A stretch of 60,000 nucleotides of DNA, from assembly GCF_026151205.1 (NCBI RefSeq), contig NC_087079.1, forward strand, positions 13,952,445 through 14,012,444, read 5' to 3'. The DNA is from Bolinopsis microptera. Its lineage: Eukaryota > Ctenophora > Tentaculata > Lobata > Bolinopsidae. Positions 40,101 through 50,492 of the stretch are shown here, piece after piece. The first letter of the stretch is position 1; every line of letters starts with the position of its first letter. A model generated the notes under the pieces. It saw only the letters and a program-made list of their open reading frames with translations, did no database searches and was not told the origin of the DNA. The position numbers and the translations under genes are program-made.

Positions 40101-42700
40101 AAGATAAATAAGGCTACGATTTGCGACCAGAAAAACCAAATTTGGACTTAATTAACAATTTAAAAAACACACTTTTCTATTTTCTTCCGTAACACTGACC
40201 ATCACCAATCAGAGACGATCCACGTGGCCTACAGCATGATCACTCTTGCGTGTCACGTGAAAGATTACCTCTATTTCATTGAATGCTTATTTGTGGGCAC
40301 GTGTAAAACCGGTTTTTAGTTACAGAGCATACTCCAAACAACTTATTGAGAAACGCATTTTTTGGCAGATCTTTTAATTGAGTTTTGAGGTGAGATTTAA
40401 AGGATCAGCGTGCAAGGACCCGGTCCTATTTGATCTTTTTGTGCCAGGAATCTTCATTTATTTTGATTTCTCATCACTTATGTCTCGTGACTACGCTCCA
40501 GTGTCTGGTCCTCTTAATTATGTCATTTTCCGTTACACCTGCATCAAACAGTGTGTTGAAGGTGCTTGTTCTTAAGGAATGAAAAGTCGCCTTAATTATT
40601 ACTATTAGGAGTGAAAAAAGCGCTTTATTTAAATTCGCTTTACCATGTAGTTTTGATTTTTTAAAGATATATTTTCAAATGTTTGTTCGTGATAATTTCC
40701 TGTTCAAATTTATGAAAGTAGTTCCTTTCCGATCTACTCTAATTTAAAATGATACTTCATGCTTGACCCGTGCTGTTCTCTAGAACTATAATCATGTGAA
40801 TTCAATAAATTTCACAAAAATATTCAGAAAAACCGGTTTTACTCTGAGACGATTGTGAATGGCCATTGCAGCAGAGTTCTGTGTCACGGGGGCATGTCTC
40901 GTGACTACGTCACTCGACTATCACGTGCTAGTGCCGTACCATAAGTACATATTATCGAATTGTTTTCAATCCCAATACGTGATTTGATACCAAGAATGGC
41001 AAGGAAAGACCAGGAAGCCTAAAATTTCAACCCCCTCTTTTCAATGCTCTTCGATCCGTCCCAAATTAATCCCGAGCTGATCATCATGGCCCTCAAATAT
41101 CCTTTATTTTTGCATTGCCATTACAACATCCCAATTCCAAATCAACATCCTTAATAAAGAATCCTTCTTGATCTGTCCTGCCGTCTAACAATTTCCAAGA
41201 AATGCTGACTAGCTCCTGGAACTCTTTGAACTGGTTTGATTATTACCGTTTGATTATTACCGGAGTCAAGTGCCTTGCTCGGATATTAAATTATGAAAAT
41301 ACCATTATGAAAATAACGAGATATATTTATGTTCGACATAATTCCGGTGACCTAAATGATTTGGGAACGAAAATATGGGAATTTTTTCCGAAAACCGCCA
41401 CACTTCGTACCCCAAATTAAATCATGGTATTTGGGGATTTTTCAAATTATTTTACAATTTCAAATTGTTTTACAATTTCTCCGAATAGAAGCCTTTGAAA
41501 GTTAGTCTCAACTTAACTTATAATCCTCCAGAGAGTATAGGAGACCGACAGAGTTTGTTATCTTTCACTACTCCCGAAATTTCACCGCTGTGGCCAATAA
41601 AGTAGTACTAGTGACAGTACAGAGCTTGATTATTTTTAATTGGACGTGTCCAAAATCATTTTTTAAAGCAGGTCATGATCGAATACTGGTGTTCATTAAT
41701 TCTTTGATGAATCATATTTATAACTTACTGTATTGATAAGTTGATAGTAAATCGATAAATTCATAATTTAGGAAAATACGTGAAAAATAATTTGGGGCAA
41801 AATAATAATGCAGGTGACCTAAATTTTGGTAGTCCGAAAATATGGTGATTTTTCGAAAAACCACCGACTTTCGTACCATTTAAATGTCTCGTAAGGTATT
41901 CCGATCATTTTGAGCCGATAAAAATTGGTGATTAGCTAATTGGTAATTATCCAATTAACTGATTGTCCGATCCAGTCTTGAATCCGATTCAATAACTTAT
42001 TCAGGCTTCATTGCAGCATTTTTTGCAAAACGTGCGCCAGATTTTAGATCTAATCTTCTTCAAACTTTGGTTGATCCACATGATTGTCCAGTTTAATAAG
42101 ACAATAAAGAACATTCACGGTCCAAGTCTCATAGACAATAATACTTTGCTTCCAGAAGATTCCAGAATTACACACATATAATCTCTGATACACGTATCAA
42201 TTTATAACCAAAATATCTAGTCATGACTAAAGTGACACAATTTGAATCTGGTTGAGATTATCATCATCATTGATGAGTTGGTCGTTAGCAGCAACGTTAC
42301 TCCCTCTCTTGTTTTGTATTTAATATCAAATATCTAATATCCATCTTATTCTTCTTGTTATTGTACGCAGCAGTTCTCACTACCCAAGAAAGAAAAATAC
42401 CAACTTTTTGAATGGACAAATTGTGTCAAAAGGCTCGCAAATTTTATAGGTGTATTTATTTGCCAACATGGGGCCGGCCCAAGATTCCACTCGTTCGTCT
42501 GGTTGGAAATATTCGATTTCATCATCGTGGACTCCATGATGATGAAATCATATCCATGGAACATTGTTTTGAAAACACATTCTTGATACTACAGGCTACA
42601 GTTTATTTAAGAAGCTTTTAGATAACGTCATGACGTGTCAGTCGTGTAATTATATAATATTTTGTATTGATTCCCTGACTACCAAGTTATATTTGACAAC
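37116..42700. other. Long stretch without a recognised gene
   Basis: AT-rich, with many stops in all frames. A ~110-bp diverged pair (GGTGACCTAAAT...GAAAATATGG..ATTTTTTC.GAAAA) lies at 41340-41420 and 41810-41880. Several TCACGTGA-type motifs occur at 40220-40270 and 40910. No splice-supported exon could be assembled. Confidence 0.45.
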
Positions 42701-42750
42701 AAAAGCTTTACTTTTCTTATAAAACTCAACCCCTACAGCTAAAGACGACC

Positions 42751-44112
42751 ATGGACCTCTCTGACTCCCTAACAAACTCAACGGACACAGCATTCCTGAT
42801 TTTTTGTGGAGTCCTTGTTCTCAGCATGCAGCTGGGATTCTCTCTTCTTGAGATTGGCAGTGTCTCTAGGAGAAATACGAATAACATCATCTTTCAAAAT
42901 CTCATGGATGCATCTGTAGGGGGTGTATCCTTCTATATCTTCGGATACGCCTTCGCATTCGGTAAAGGCTCACCATTTATAGGTTTCTCCGACTTTGCTA
43001 TCTCCGGGCTATCCACCAGCCAGGACTATGCATTCTGGTTCCTTCAGTTCGCATTCGCTGCTACAGCTTCCTCGATAGTGGTGGGTGCCATTGCAGAGCG
43101 GACCAAGTTGGCATCTTACTTTGTATTTTCAATGGCACTCACGGGCCTGGTATACCCGGTGGTTGTTCATTGGGTGTGGTCTGGAACAGGGTGGGCTTCG
43201 ACTGCTCTACCTGCAGCCTCTCGGCTCTTTGGGGTCGGAGCTATAGATTTTGCTGGTTCCACTGTGGTGCACTCTGTTGGAGGTCTGACAGCCTTGATAG
43301 CTTGCATTCTCCTGGGAGCAAGAAAAGGCAGGTTTGAAGAAGATGGACATGTGAACCACCTTTCACAGCAAAGTACTCTCCTTCAGACTACAGGAACTCT
43401 GGTCCTCTGGATTGGATGGTACGGGTTTAACACCGGCTCAGCCTTGTCGATTAAAGGAAACATGGCCGTTATCTGTGGCAACGTGGTGGTCAATATGACG
43501 ATAAGTGCTGCCACTGCTGGGTTGACAAGTGCAGCCCTGAGTCGCTTCTTCAATGGATCCTTAGATGTTCCTGTCGTCAACAATGGTATTCTCACCGGCC
43601 TAGTCTCCGTTACCGCTGGATGTGGGGTTGTAAATGCCTACACCTCTCTTATAATCGGCTTCGGTGGTGCCGTCTTTTACTTCAGTGCCTGCAAGCTCCT
43701 CCTCTGGTTCAAGATAGATGATGCCGTTGAAGCAGTTCCAGTTCACTTAGCCGGTGGAGTTTGGGGCACCTTAGCAGTGGGTTTCTTTGCTGTTCCCGAG
43801 CATGTAGAAACATTGTACGGTACAGCAAGTTGTGGAATACTCTACAGATCTCACTGTGACCCAGGCAATGCAGAGAAACAACTTGCTGCTCAGGTTGTGG
43901 TAATACTAGCTAACCTAGCGTGGTCCGGGGTGATGGCTACGTTGGTATTCGGAGGGTTGAAGCTGGCTGGCTGGTTACGAGTAGATGAGGAGAGTGAGAG
44001 GGTGGGTCTAGATACTGCGTATCATGGTGGTGACGCTTATGAAGTTGACGTGATCACACCTAAAGCTCTTCCAGCAAAGGAAGGAACTGAGATGACAGAT
44101 AATTTGATATAA
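42751..44112 (+). CDS. Ammonium transporter, Amt family
   Basis: A single-exon frame of 453 residues, the usual length for Amt proteins, with about 11 membrane helices. It conducts ammonium/ammonia across the plasma membrane as a trimer. Family landmarks: FWFLQFAFAATASSIVVGAI (outer gate Phe region, ~95-114), HWVWSGTGWAS (~140-150), the signature DFAGSTVVHSVGG (166-178), LWIGWYGFNTGS (~219-230, second gate Phe226) and VPVHLAGGVWG (329-339). The twin pore histidines are His174 and His332. All expected pore residues are present, so it should be functional. The C-terminal cytosolic tail is acidic. Introns are absent, unusual for animal genes, but base composition resembles other genes here. A CTACAG acceptor-like site ends 12 bp before the ATG, compatible with a 5'UTR intron or trans-splicing. 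Confidence 0.93.
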   Translation: MDLSDSLTNSTDTAFLIFCGVLVLSMQLGFSLLEIGSVSRRNTNNIIFQNLMDASVGGVSFYIFGYAFAFGKGSPFIGFSDFAISGLSTSQDYAFWFLQFAFAATASSIVVGAIAERTKLASYFVFSMALTGLVYPVVVHWVWSGTGWASTALPAASRLFGVGAIDFAGSTVVHSVGGLTALIACILLGARKGRFEEDGHVNHLSQQSTLLQTTGTLVLWIGWYGFNTGSALSIKGNMAVICGNVVVNMTISAATAGLTSAALSRFFNGSLDVPVVNNGILTGLVSVTAGCGVVNAYTSLIIGFGGAVFYFSACKLLLWFKIDDAVEAVPVHLAGGVWGTLAVGFFAVPEHVETLYGTASCGILYRSHCDPGNAEKQLAAQVVVILANLAWSGVMATLVFGGLKLAGWLRVDEESERVGLDTAYHGGDAYEVDVITPKALPAKEGTEMTDNLI

Positions 44113-44155
44113 TGAAGGACACAATTAAAAAACCGATTGGATACCTGATATATAC

Positions 44156-44307
44156 CTGGTATCTAGCTCGGACGATGTCTACTCTGACGAAAGCACTATT
44201 CTCATTTAGGGTTCCCTGACGCACTGCACGGTCTCTCAGCTCTCTGACTCCCATTTCTGCTGCTTCTATTGCGTCCTTATCATCAACACTCAGCTCCGTG
44301 ATACCTC
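44156..44307 (-). CDS. Cystatin-like protease inhibitor, first inhibitory exon
   Basis: Acceptor GTGCTAG, donor CAG|GTATAT; 50 codons, entering with two bases of a Gly codon. Encodes GG-ITELSVDDKDAIEAAEMG, then VRVDIVRARYQ. This matches the cystatin N-terminal Gly-Gly, central helix and the strand before the QxVxG loop. In vertebrate cystatins an intron falls exactly between ARxQ and VAG, and the same split is seen here, which strongly supports the call. Cystatins bind and block papain-like cysteine proteases. The QVVAG-loop exon and signal-peptide exon were not located. The following exon must lie below 44112, so the Amt gene may be inside the cystatin intron. Confidence 0.75.
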
Positions 44308-44708
44308 CTAGCACTGTGATGGGGACAGTTTAGATTAAATTCTACATATTCATTGCATGATCTCAACCATGTACAGTGGGGACAGTGTAGATTTTAGATG
44401 TTCATTGCATGATCTCAACTATGTATTATCTTGTTATGTTTTTGGCTAAATCACTCGTAGTTTAAAAATGTTGGTAGAAATGTTTATTATTGCTTTAGTG
44501 AAGAAGTGGTGAATTGAAACTGGAAAGCTCACATGAATCTAAGCTTTATAATGGTGATTATAGAAATGATCACAGAGGCAACATATACGTTCTTTTTGTG
44601 AGCGTAATTGAGCCAGAGTGTTCAATATGGTAACTTTACAACATTAGATTCAGCTACACACTGTGTTTGTAAGCTAAAATTCCCTCAAACTATAATATCA
44701 TGTAACTA

Positions 44709-45061
44709 TCTTACTATATATAAAGCGAGACGATATATATATATTTATTTATCCGCACCATTTTACTGACACCACGGCATCAACTTTAACACGGGTTTCC
44801 GCAAAAACCGTACAAGATATAAAACTGAAACTTTTTTAACTGATTCAAATGCTTTAATGGCCTTCAAATCAGCATGAAAAAATCGAAAATTGGCCAAGGA
44901 ATAAGAATTTTAGTACCCAAAATTTGGACCCCCAAGTGGTGTCAAAAACGCGAATTAAATAGGTAATAATTATTTTCACTGGGAGACTTTAGGGTAGGAA
45001 ACTGATCCGGCCACCAAAGAGCCTTGACACCAGTCTTAAAGGTTTGACGGGTTCCTGCTAG
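44709..45061 (+). mobile_element. Helitron-like non-autonomous element, family A, copy 1
   Basis: Begins TCTTACTATATATAAAGCGA after an A and ends GGGTTCCTGCTAG before a T. This fits the Helitron pattern A|TC...CTAG|T with no target duplication. Two more copies with the same ends lie at 56938 and 59232. A 3' hairpin is not obvious. No coding. Confidence 0.78.
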
Positions 45062-45372
45062 TAACTATAATACATATAAACGTGCAGCTAAAGTGACTCA
45101 ATTTCAATATATTGAGTATTCAGTATTGTAACTTTACAGCATTGTATTTCAACACATTGTGTGTAAGTTAAAATTCCTGGAAATTATAAACTTATCATCT
45201 AACTATATCTATAAATATAACTATGATACATCTTAACATGGCTAAAGACAAATGCAAAGTGACTCAATTTCGATCTTTTGTGTTTGAGTATTCAATATAT
45301 TGTAAGCTTAGATTCCTGGAAACTGTAAGTATAATATCATCTGACTGTAACTGTAACTATAATATTAATATA

Positions 45373-45921
45373 CTAGTGTAACCCGGCCTTCGGCCGGGAT
45401 TTCACTGCCGCAGTTAAAAAGGGTAGGAGCATTTACCCGTTGAGTCAAAACCCGCATTAGGTAAGCAATTCTATTCGGAGTGCCCTCACGTATCCAATGG
45501 TATCTTAAACAATAGTAATAGTATCTTAAACAATAATCAATAGAAATTAACCCTTTACACCACACCCGCCTATCATATTTGTGAACACGCATAACATTGT
45601 CGTATGAAAGTATGAACTCTCTCTCTGCAGTCCAAACAGTGCCCCCTCCCCTAATTAGATTATAGTATAGACAGCGAATCGTATCCAGGTAACTCAATTA
45701 CACTAATTATGCAGCTACATATGCGAGCCCCGTAACTCTTACCGTTCTGCTCAAGCCATTTTATGTAACATTTGTGGTGCAAAACCATCAATTAAACCAC
45801 TTACCAACGACAGATTTAAAAAACCTTTATCATTTAACTTCGTCAGAGTTTTGTCGGCACTTTACCGAAAAAATCAGTCCCGCAACTCTTACCGTTTTCT
45901 TGATTAAGCCGCTCGGAAATT

Positions 45922-45958
<37 letters not shown>

Positions 45959-45987
45959 AAACACACATTCTGGGATTATTAGTTAGA
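45373..45987 (-). mobile_element. Helitron-like non-autonomous element, family B
   Basis: On the minus strand it starts TCTAACTAATAATCCCAGAA after an A and ends CCCGGCCGAAGGCCGGGTTA-CACTAG before a T. The GC-rich hairpin (CCCGGCC-GAA-GGCCGGG) close before CTAG is the classic Helitron terminator. A CAGA microsatellite lies near the 5' end. The 110-codon open frame within it has no recognisable domain. Confidence 0.9.
45924..45958. repeat. CAGA microsatellite
   Basis: About eight CAGA units, inside the family B Helitron-like element near its 5' end. Confidence 0.95.
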
Positions 45988-46174
45988 TCTATTATCTAAT
46001 CGTGGCTAAACTTATGTAACTGGTATAACTCAATTTAAATCTCTTGAGGGTCAGCTTCCAGTTCCAGTTTTATGAGTTTTTCATTTGCCGTTTTGCCAAG
46101 ATTCCCCTTTTTATTTTAACAAGAATTACGCCCGTTTTTTCGTTGTAGCGGACGCTAAATTTCTGTTCACCTCT

Positions 46175-46695
46175 TACTGGGCCGCGCTCAGCAAGGTTGT
46201 TAAATACGTATTAGGATGGAATACGTATTGAAATACGAATACGTATTAATCCTCGAAAATTGACGTATTACGAAAACGTCAAAATCATTAAATATGTCTT
46301 AATATGTAATTGATAATTTCGCAAAAAATATTAGCTTATCGGATTATCCATGAAATTTGATTACAAATTTAAGTTATCATGTACTCCTTAACTGCACTCC
46401 TTTAATGCATGATCAATGATGAGGGTGGCGCGCAGCTGTATACTTGTATAATGTTTAATTTTGACAAATCAGCGTATTACGGCGTATTATGGCGTATTCG
46501 TGGACGTATTTAACAATCCATAGAAATTACCGTATTACGGCGTGCGGCGTATTACGACGTATTCTTTATTAGAACCGAATACGTCGTATTATTTTACGAA
46601 AATTTGACGTATTTAACAACCTTGGATGGCGCTCATATCAGCTTGTCATTCCGCCGAATCTCTATGAACACGATAGCCTGAGGTCCCCAGGTAAT
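46175..46695 (+). repeat. Short dispersed repeat, split by a TIR element
   Basis: TTACTGGGCCGCGCTCAG at 46175 continues at 46630 as GGCGCTCATATCAGCTTGTC, ATTCCGCCGAATCTC and GAGGTCCCCAGGTAA. The intervening part is the insertion described next. A further left-end piece (TTACTGGGCCGCGCTC) is at 46862. Confidence 0.78.
46191..46625. mobile_element. TIR element (CAAGGTTGTTAAATACGT) of about 430 bp
   Basis: Ends CAAGGTTGTTAAATACGT and the exact complement ACGTATTTAACAACCTTG. The interior is made of GTATTACG/CGTATTC-type repeats on both strands. Flanking CGCGCTCA / GGCGCTCA may be an eroded 8-bp duplication, compatible with hAT, but not exact. Confidence 0.8.
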
Positions 46696-46948
46696 TCACC
46701 TCAAGCTCTGGTCAGTTAACTTGTTGCTTGTGATCCGATTCAATTGACGTAGAACTTAACTCAAACTGTTATCTGTAATTTAAGAAATTGGAAGCAAAAA
46801 CGAACTTTGTCTTCACTCATTTTCTACACATTACACGTGTCACGTACAAATTGGGCTTCTTTTACTGGGCCGCGCTCACCCAGAAAACTTTACTGGTATG
46901 GGCCGAACTTCGAAAATAAAAGAGATACTGATATAGAAACGTCTGGTT

Positions 46949-47248
46949 TCAACAAAATGTTCGTTTCGTAAATCTATGTCTATAGTGCACAGACAAAAAA
47001 CAAATTTTGTGTCTTAATGAAGAACTCGTATCTATCTTCCAAAACATTGCCGATGTAATTCTTCCGACAAAGGGTCCGAGGAACAATCCAGATAGGAAAA
47101 TGGCGGGCGGAAAAAGAAGACAAAGGATAAAGCCCAAAGCTCCGTGGTTTGATGTCAGTAGCATAAATGTTGCATAAATGGCAAGCGGGAGTTGAACAGA
47201 CTGTCCAAAAGTTACGGCAAAAATCCTACGAATCAAAAACTCAGACAC
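46949..47248 (-). CDS. Hydrophobic open frame, possible membrane-protein exon
   Basis: About 100 residues with two or three membrane-spanning stretches (LPLAIYATFMLLTS, GALGFILCLLFPPAIFLSGL). The start is GTG, so a real start or acceptor must lie elsewhere. I do not recognise the family. A plausible donor GTGCAC lies after ICFLS. Could be a chance frame. Confidence 0.3.
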   Translation of the reverse strand: MSEFLIRRIFAVTFGQSVQLPLAIYATFMLLTSNHGALGFILCLLFPPAIFLSGLFLGPFVGRITSAMFWKIDTSSSLRHKICFLSVHYRHRFTKRTFC

Positions 47249-47299
47249 TCTTACTATGAAAGTCGACGATCATAACAGAAACTTATCACGAAATCCTCT

Positions 47300-48735
47300 C
47301 CGAACCTCCACGTGGTGTGGCCTCGTTGGCACTAACGGGTGGTGTGCTCTCTTGTTGAATGTTGAGTACAAAGGTTGGGACTTGCCAACTCATAGTTCCC
47401 ATAGGAACCAGGAAGTCAACACTAACAGCTACCAAGAACCAGGGAATTTCTCTTTCAGATATTGCAGGTTACAAGATAGTACACACACAAATGACGATAC
47501 GTTAGACACAGATACCTAGCTCTAGGAGCTATTAAATCACCAGGAAATTCTCTTTCAGCTTTCAGGTCCCATCGAAGTCACCCACCACAGAGCTAGGGAT
47601 TCCAATTCGCTCATCCTGACTACAAGTACAAGGACACACTGATTATGAGTAGTCTTGGCACTTCTCCCTCCAGTAACCACTTTTCAGGTCTTTTCAGTTA
47701 AGACAGCTAATGCGTAAGGGCTGACATACGCTTGACACAGGCTCGTGATAAGACAGAATTAGGGATTTCAACTCTGACTACGAGGACATACTGATAGCAA
47801 GAATTCCTGGCACTTCTTCCTCCAGTAACCACTTTTCAGGGAACCGGGTTAGCTTTGCCACACTCTTTATTGAAGTGTGACTGGACGCTCTACAATCATC
47901 TAGTAGCAGAAGAGTTTGACTGACAGCCTTGCTGGTTCTATTCAGTTTCTACAGCGGAAGTTCTCAACACTCGAAACAGTTCATCTCGGACATCCTGCAG
48001 AGATGCTTTATCACAGCCTGCCCCATTACACGGGGAACCCTTAGATCTACAGTACCCTGGTGGACAGCATAGCTCACTAAAGCATAGTGGACCTCTTTAG
48101 TTCTGAGACGCAAAGCTAACCGGACCAGGAATACACATCACTGCAATGCTTAGGGGATGCAAATAAGACATACATCGTTTAACGATTTAGGCCACACTCA
48201 GTGACAAAGGAACATTCCACTTGAGATGTTCCTCCACAAATATAAATACAGGAACTTTAATTTTTCTGGAACTCACATCAGATGGCTAACATGGTCGCTT
48301 TCAGAATAGGTCACAGCCCACTAGTTTATTTTCAGAACGTGGCAAACAACGTCAACTTCGAGACGCAAGATTGTGAACACTTTTCAGGAGAAGCAGAAAC
48401 ATCCCAGCACCTCCTCTGCAAGTGCATCCAGATCATGACGTTCAGAATGAGGATAATTGGTAAACTCTACCTTAACAACAGTAAACTACAATCATATCTT
48501 CAAATTTGTGGAACAGTCGACAAGACTGGATAGGGAAAACCCTTTTGGGTAACCTCCTAGGATTCTTCACCAGGAACGTTCGCTACATCCCATACTGGGA
48601 ACTCAACCTAGGCCCATCTCCGCATAGAGACATATCTCCCAGGCTTTGAGCTTGCTCGGAAGTCCCTTGTCTGCCCGCAGAAGTACTACAACGGAAGTGG
48701 GTTTGCTCTGAGACAGGTAGTGACAGCTTCAAGAC
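47300..48735 (+). pseudogene. Decayed LINE 3' region (I/Jockey-like)
   Basis: The clearest part is 48282-48533, encoding CEHFSGEAETSQHLLCKC with upstream FRIGHSPL, the CCHC-type C-terminal signature of RNase H-bearing LINEs (compare CPMCGDGEETVSHFLGQC in the intact element at 19118). Upstream frames are broken. Endpoints are approximate. Confidence 0.55.
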
Positions 48736-48883
48736 TCCAGGGGTCTGTTGCATTGATATTTATTATTTTATGATTTCGTATATACTTTGGGAGTCCTGGC
48801 GTGCAGCTAGCAGGAGTTGCATTCTGTGGGCACGGTGATAAGGCCTCCATCTTTTTAGTAAGAGGCCAGAAACCGTTGACCAG

Positions 48884-48885
<2 letters not shown>

Positions 48886-48916
<31 letters not shown>
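48886..48916. repeat. AG microsatellite
   Basis: About 15 AG units. Confidence 0.95.
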
Positions 48917-48919
<3 letters not shown>

Positions 48920-49932
48920 AGAAACTTATAAAACCATATCTCTGAACTTAAACTAGATAATGGGTTTTACCCATTTTTACCCGCATGACATAGGGTTAAA
49001 ATTCTCCCCTACATCTACTTCTAGCGAGTAATCAGTGAAAAACTGTATCAATCACGTGATATGACATAAAAAGAAGTTGGTCTCATTTCTCGAGATTTAG
49101 TCCAGGGTTGAAATCCATGGGAAATACAACCTCCACGCCCCACTAATTATACAATCTAGATCTATAAAACGAAGTACGAGTTTCCGGTACGGCACCTTTG
49201 CAGCTGAACCACATTGTGATAATTTCACGCTAATAAGTAGACATGATTCTTCACATATTCTTCTGCAAGATGTTAATTGAACAAAGATATGAGAGTTGAA
49301 GATAAGATCTTTGGTACAATTCAGCACCCAGTAAGATAACATGTTCTTTGAACTTGTATTAACTTGTATTAATACTTATTGATTGTTTCTCGGAATCTTG
49401 AGACTTCATGCTGGAAAAACACGCACAATAAAAATACAGATTCACGTATTCTAAATCCCGGTATCTCGTTCTCCGTTTTATAGATCTATATTTTAGAGTT
49501 CATTGTATTTACCACAGATTTCATCCCTTCTACAAAATCAAGGGAAAAAAGCGAATGATCGACAGTGTTCAAATCATGATGTTATAGTTGCCCTAAGGGC
49601 TACTATTATAACAGGTCAATGCGATACTGACGGAGACATCGAGTTGTTTCAACGGGTTTTCTTTACGCGACTCTTACGTGGAAAAACACGCACAATAAAA
49701 ATAAAGACTCATCGTCACGTACTACTATAGTTTAACTTTAATATAATACCGGCTTACGAGCATTCAGTACAGATACAGATACAGTACAGATACAGATAAT
49801 GAATACGACGACCAGTTTCACTTTATCAACGTCATGAGACACGTTTTATTTTTCTCTTTCGTCGTGATTATCGACGACATTTAGCTTCTTTCTTCTTTCG
49901 GACTTCGTTTTTAGACTGAACTGAACTGTAGT
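48920..49932. other. No gene recognised
   Basis: AT-rich. The phrase GGAAAAACACGCACAATAAAAAT appears twice in shortened form (49410 and 49680), and ACAGATACAGATACAGT repeats near 49770. Confidence 0.45.
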
Positions 49933-50492
49933 TTAAAGGACCAGTTAACCGAAAAAAAAGTTATCCTCATATTTTGACAGATTGTGACAAATAGCAAACT
50001 ATAAAGCAACGAGTCGAAATTCCTAAATCTCTAACTGCTCTCTAACGCGTGTAAATAGCGTTTGTATTATTTTGGCGATGACGTCATAATAAAGTCCCTT
50101 GCGCGCGCAGAAGAGCTCGTGAGACTGTATTTTACAGGTAGAAAATGGACGTAATACAATGTTTTTCCCCGAATAACTCGAAAAGTAAGTAATTTAGGGT
50201 ACATGTTGCTTCATAAGTTGTATACTACTATATAACAAATAATTTGAGGAAACGATGTAACAGAGTCGATATATTTTAATGTTGCCATGGGGTGGCAAGT
50301 CCCCATACATCGCAGTCCGGTAGTTTCATTGCGTCATAATATATATATATATAAACATGGCCATTCTGCACAATTTGAATTTGCACACATTCAAAAACCT
50401 TTAGGGCCTTCATAGCCCAATTCACCAGATACCCATAGTTTTGCATGATTTCTGGAACCGAAAATCAGTTTTTCGCCAATAACTGAAAAAGT

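Noticed and set aside
42751-44112. Bacterial contamination as origin of the Amt gene
   Set aside because: Flanks are continuous eukaryotic sequence with a splice-bounded cystatin exon 44 bp away and no bacterial gene order.
45365-45697. 110-codon minus-strand frame
   Set aside because: Lies wholly in the non-autonomous Helitron-like element and spans its terminator hairpin; no Rep or helicase motif.
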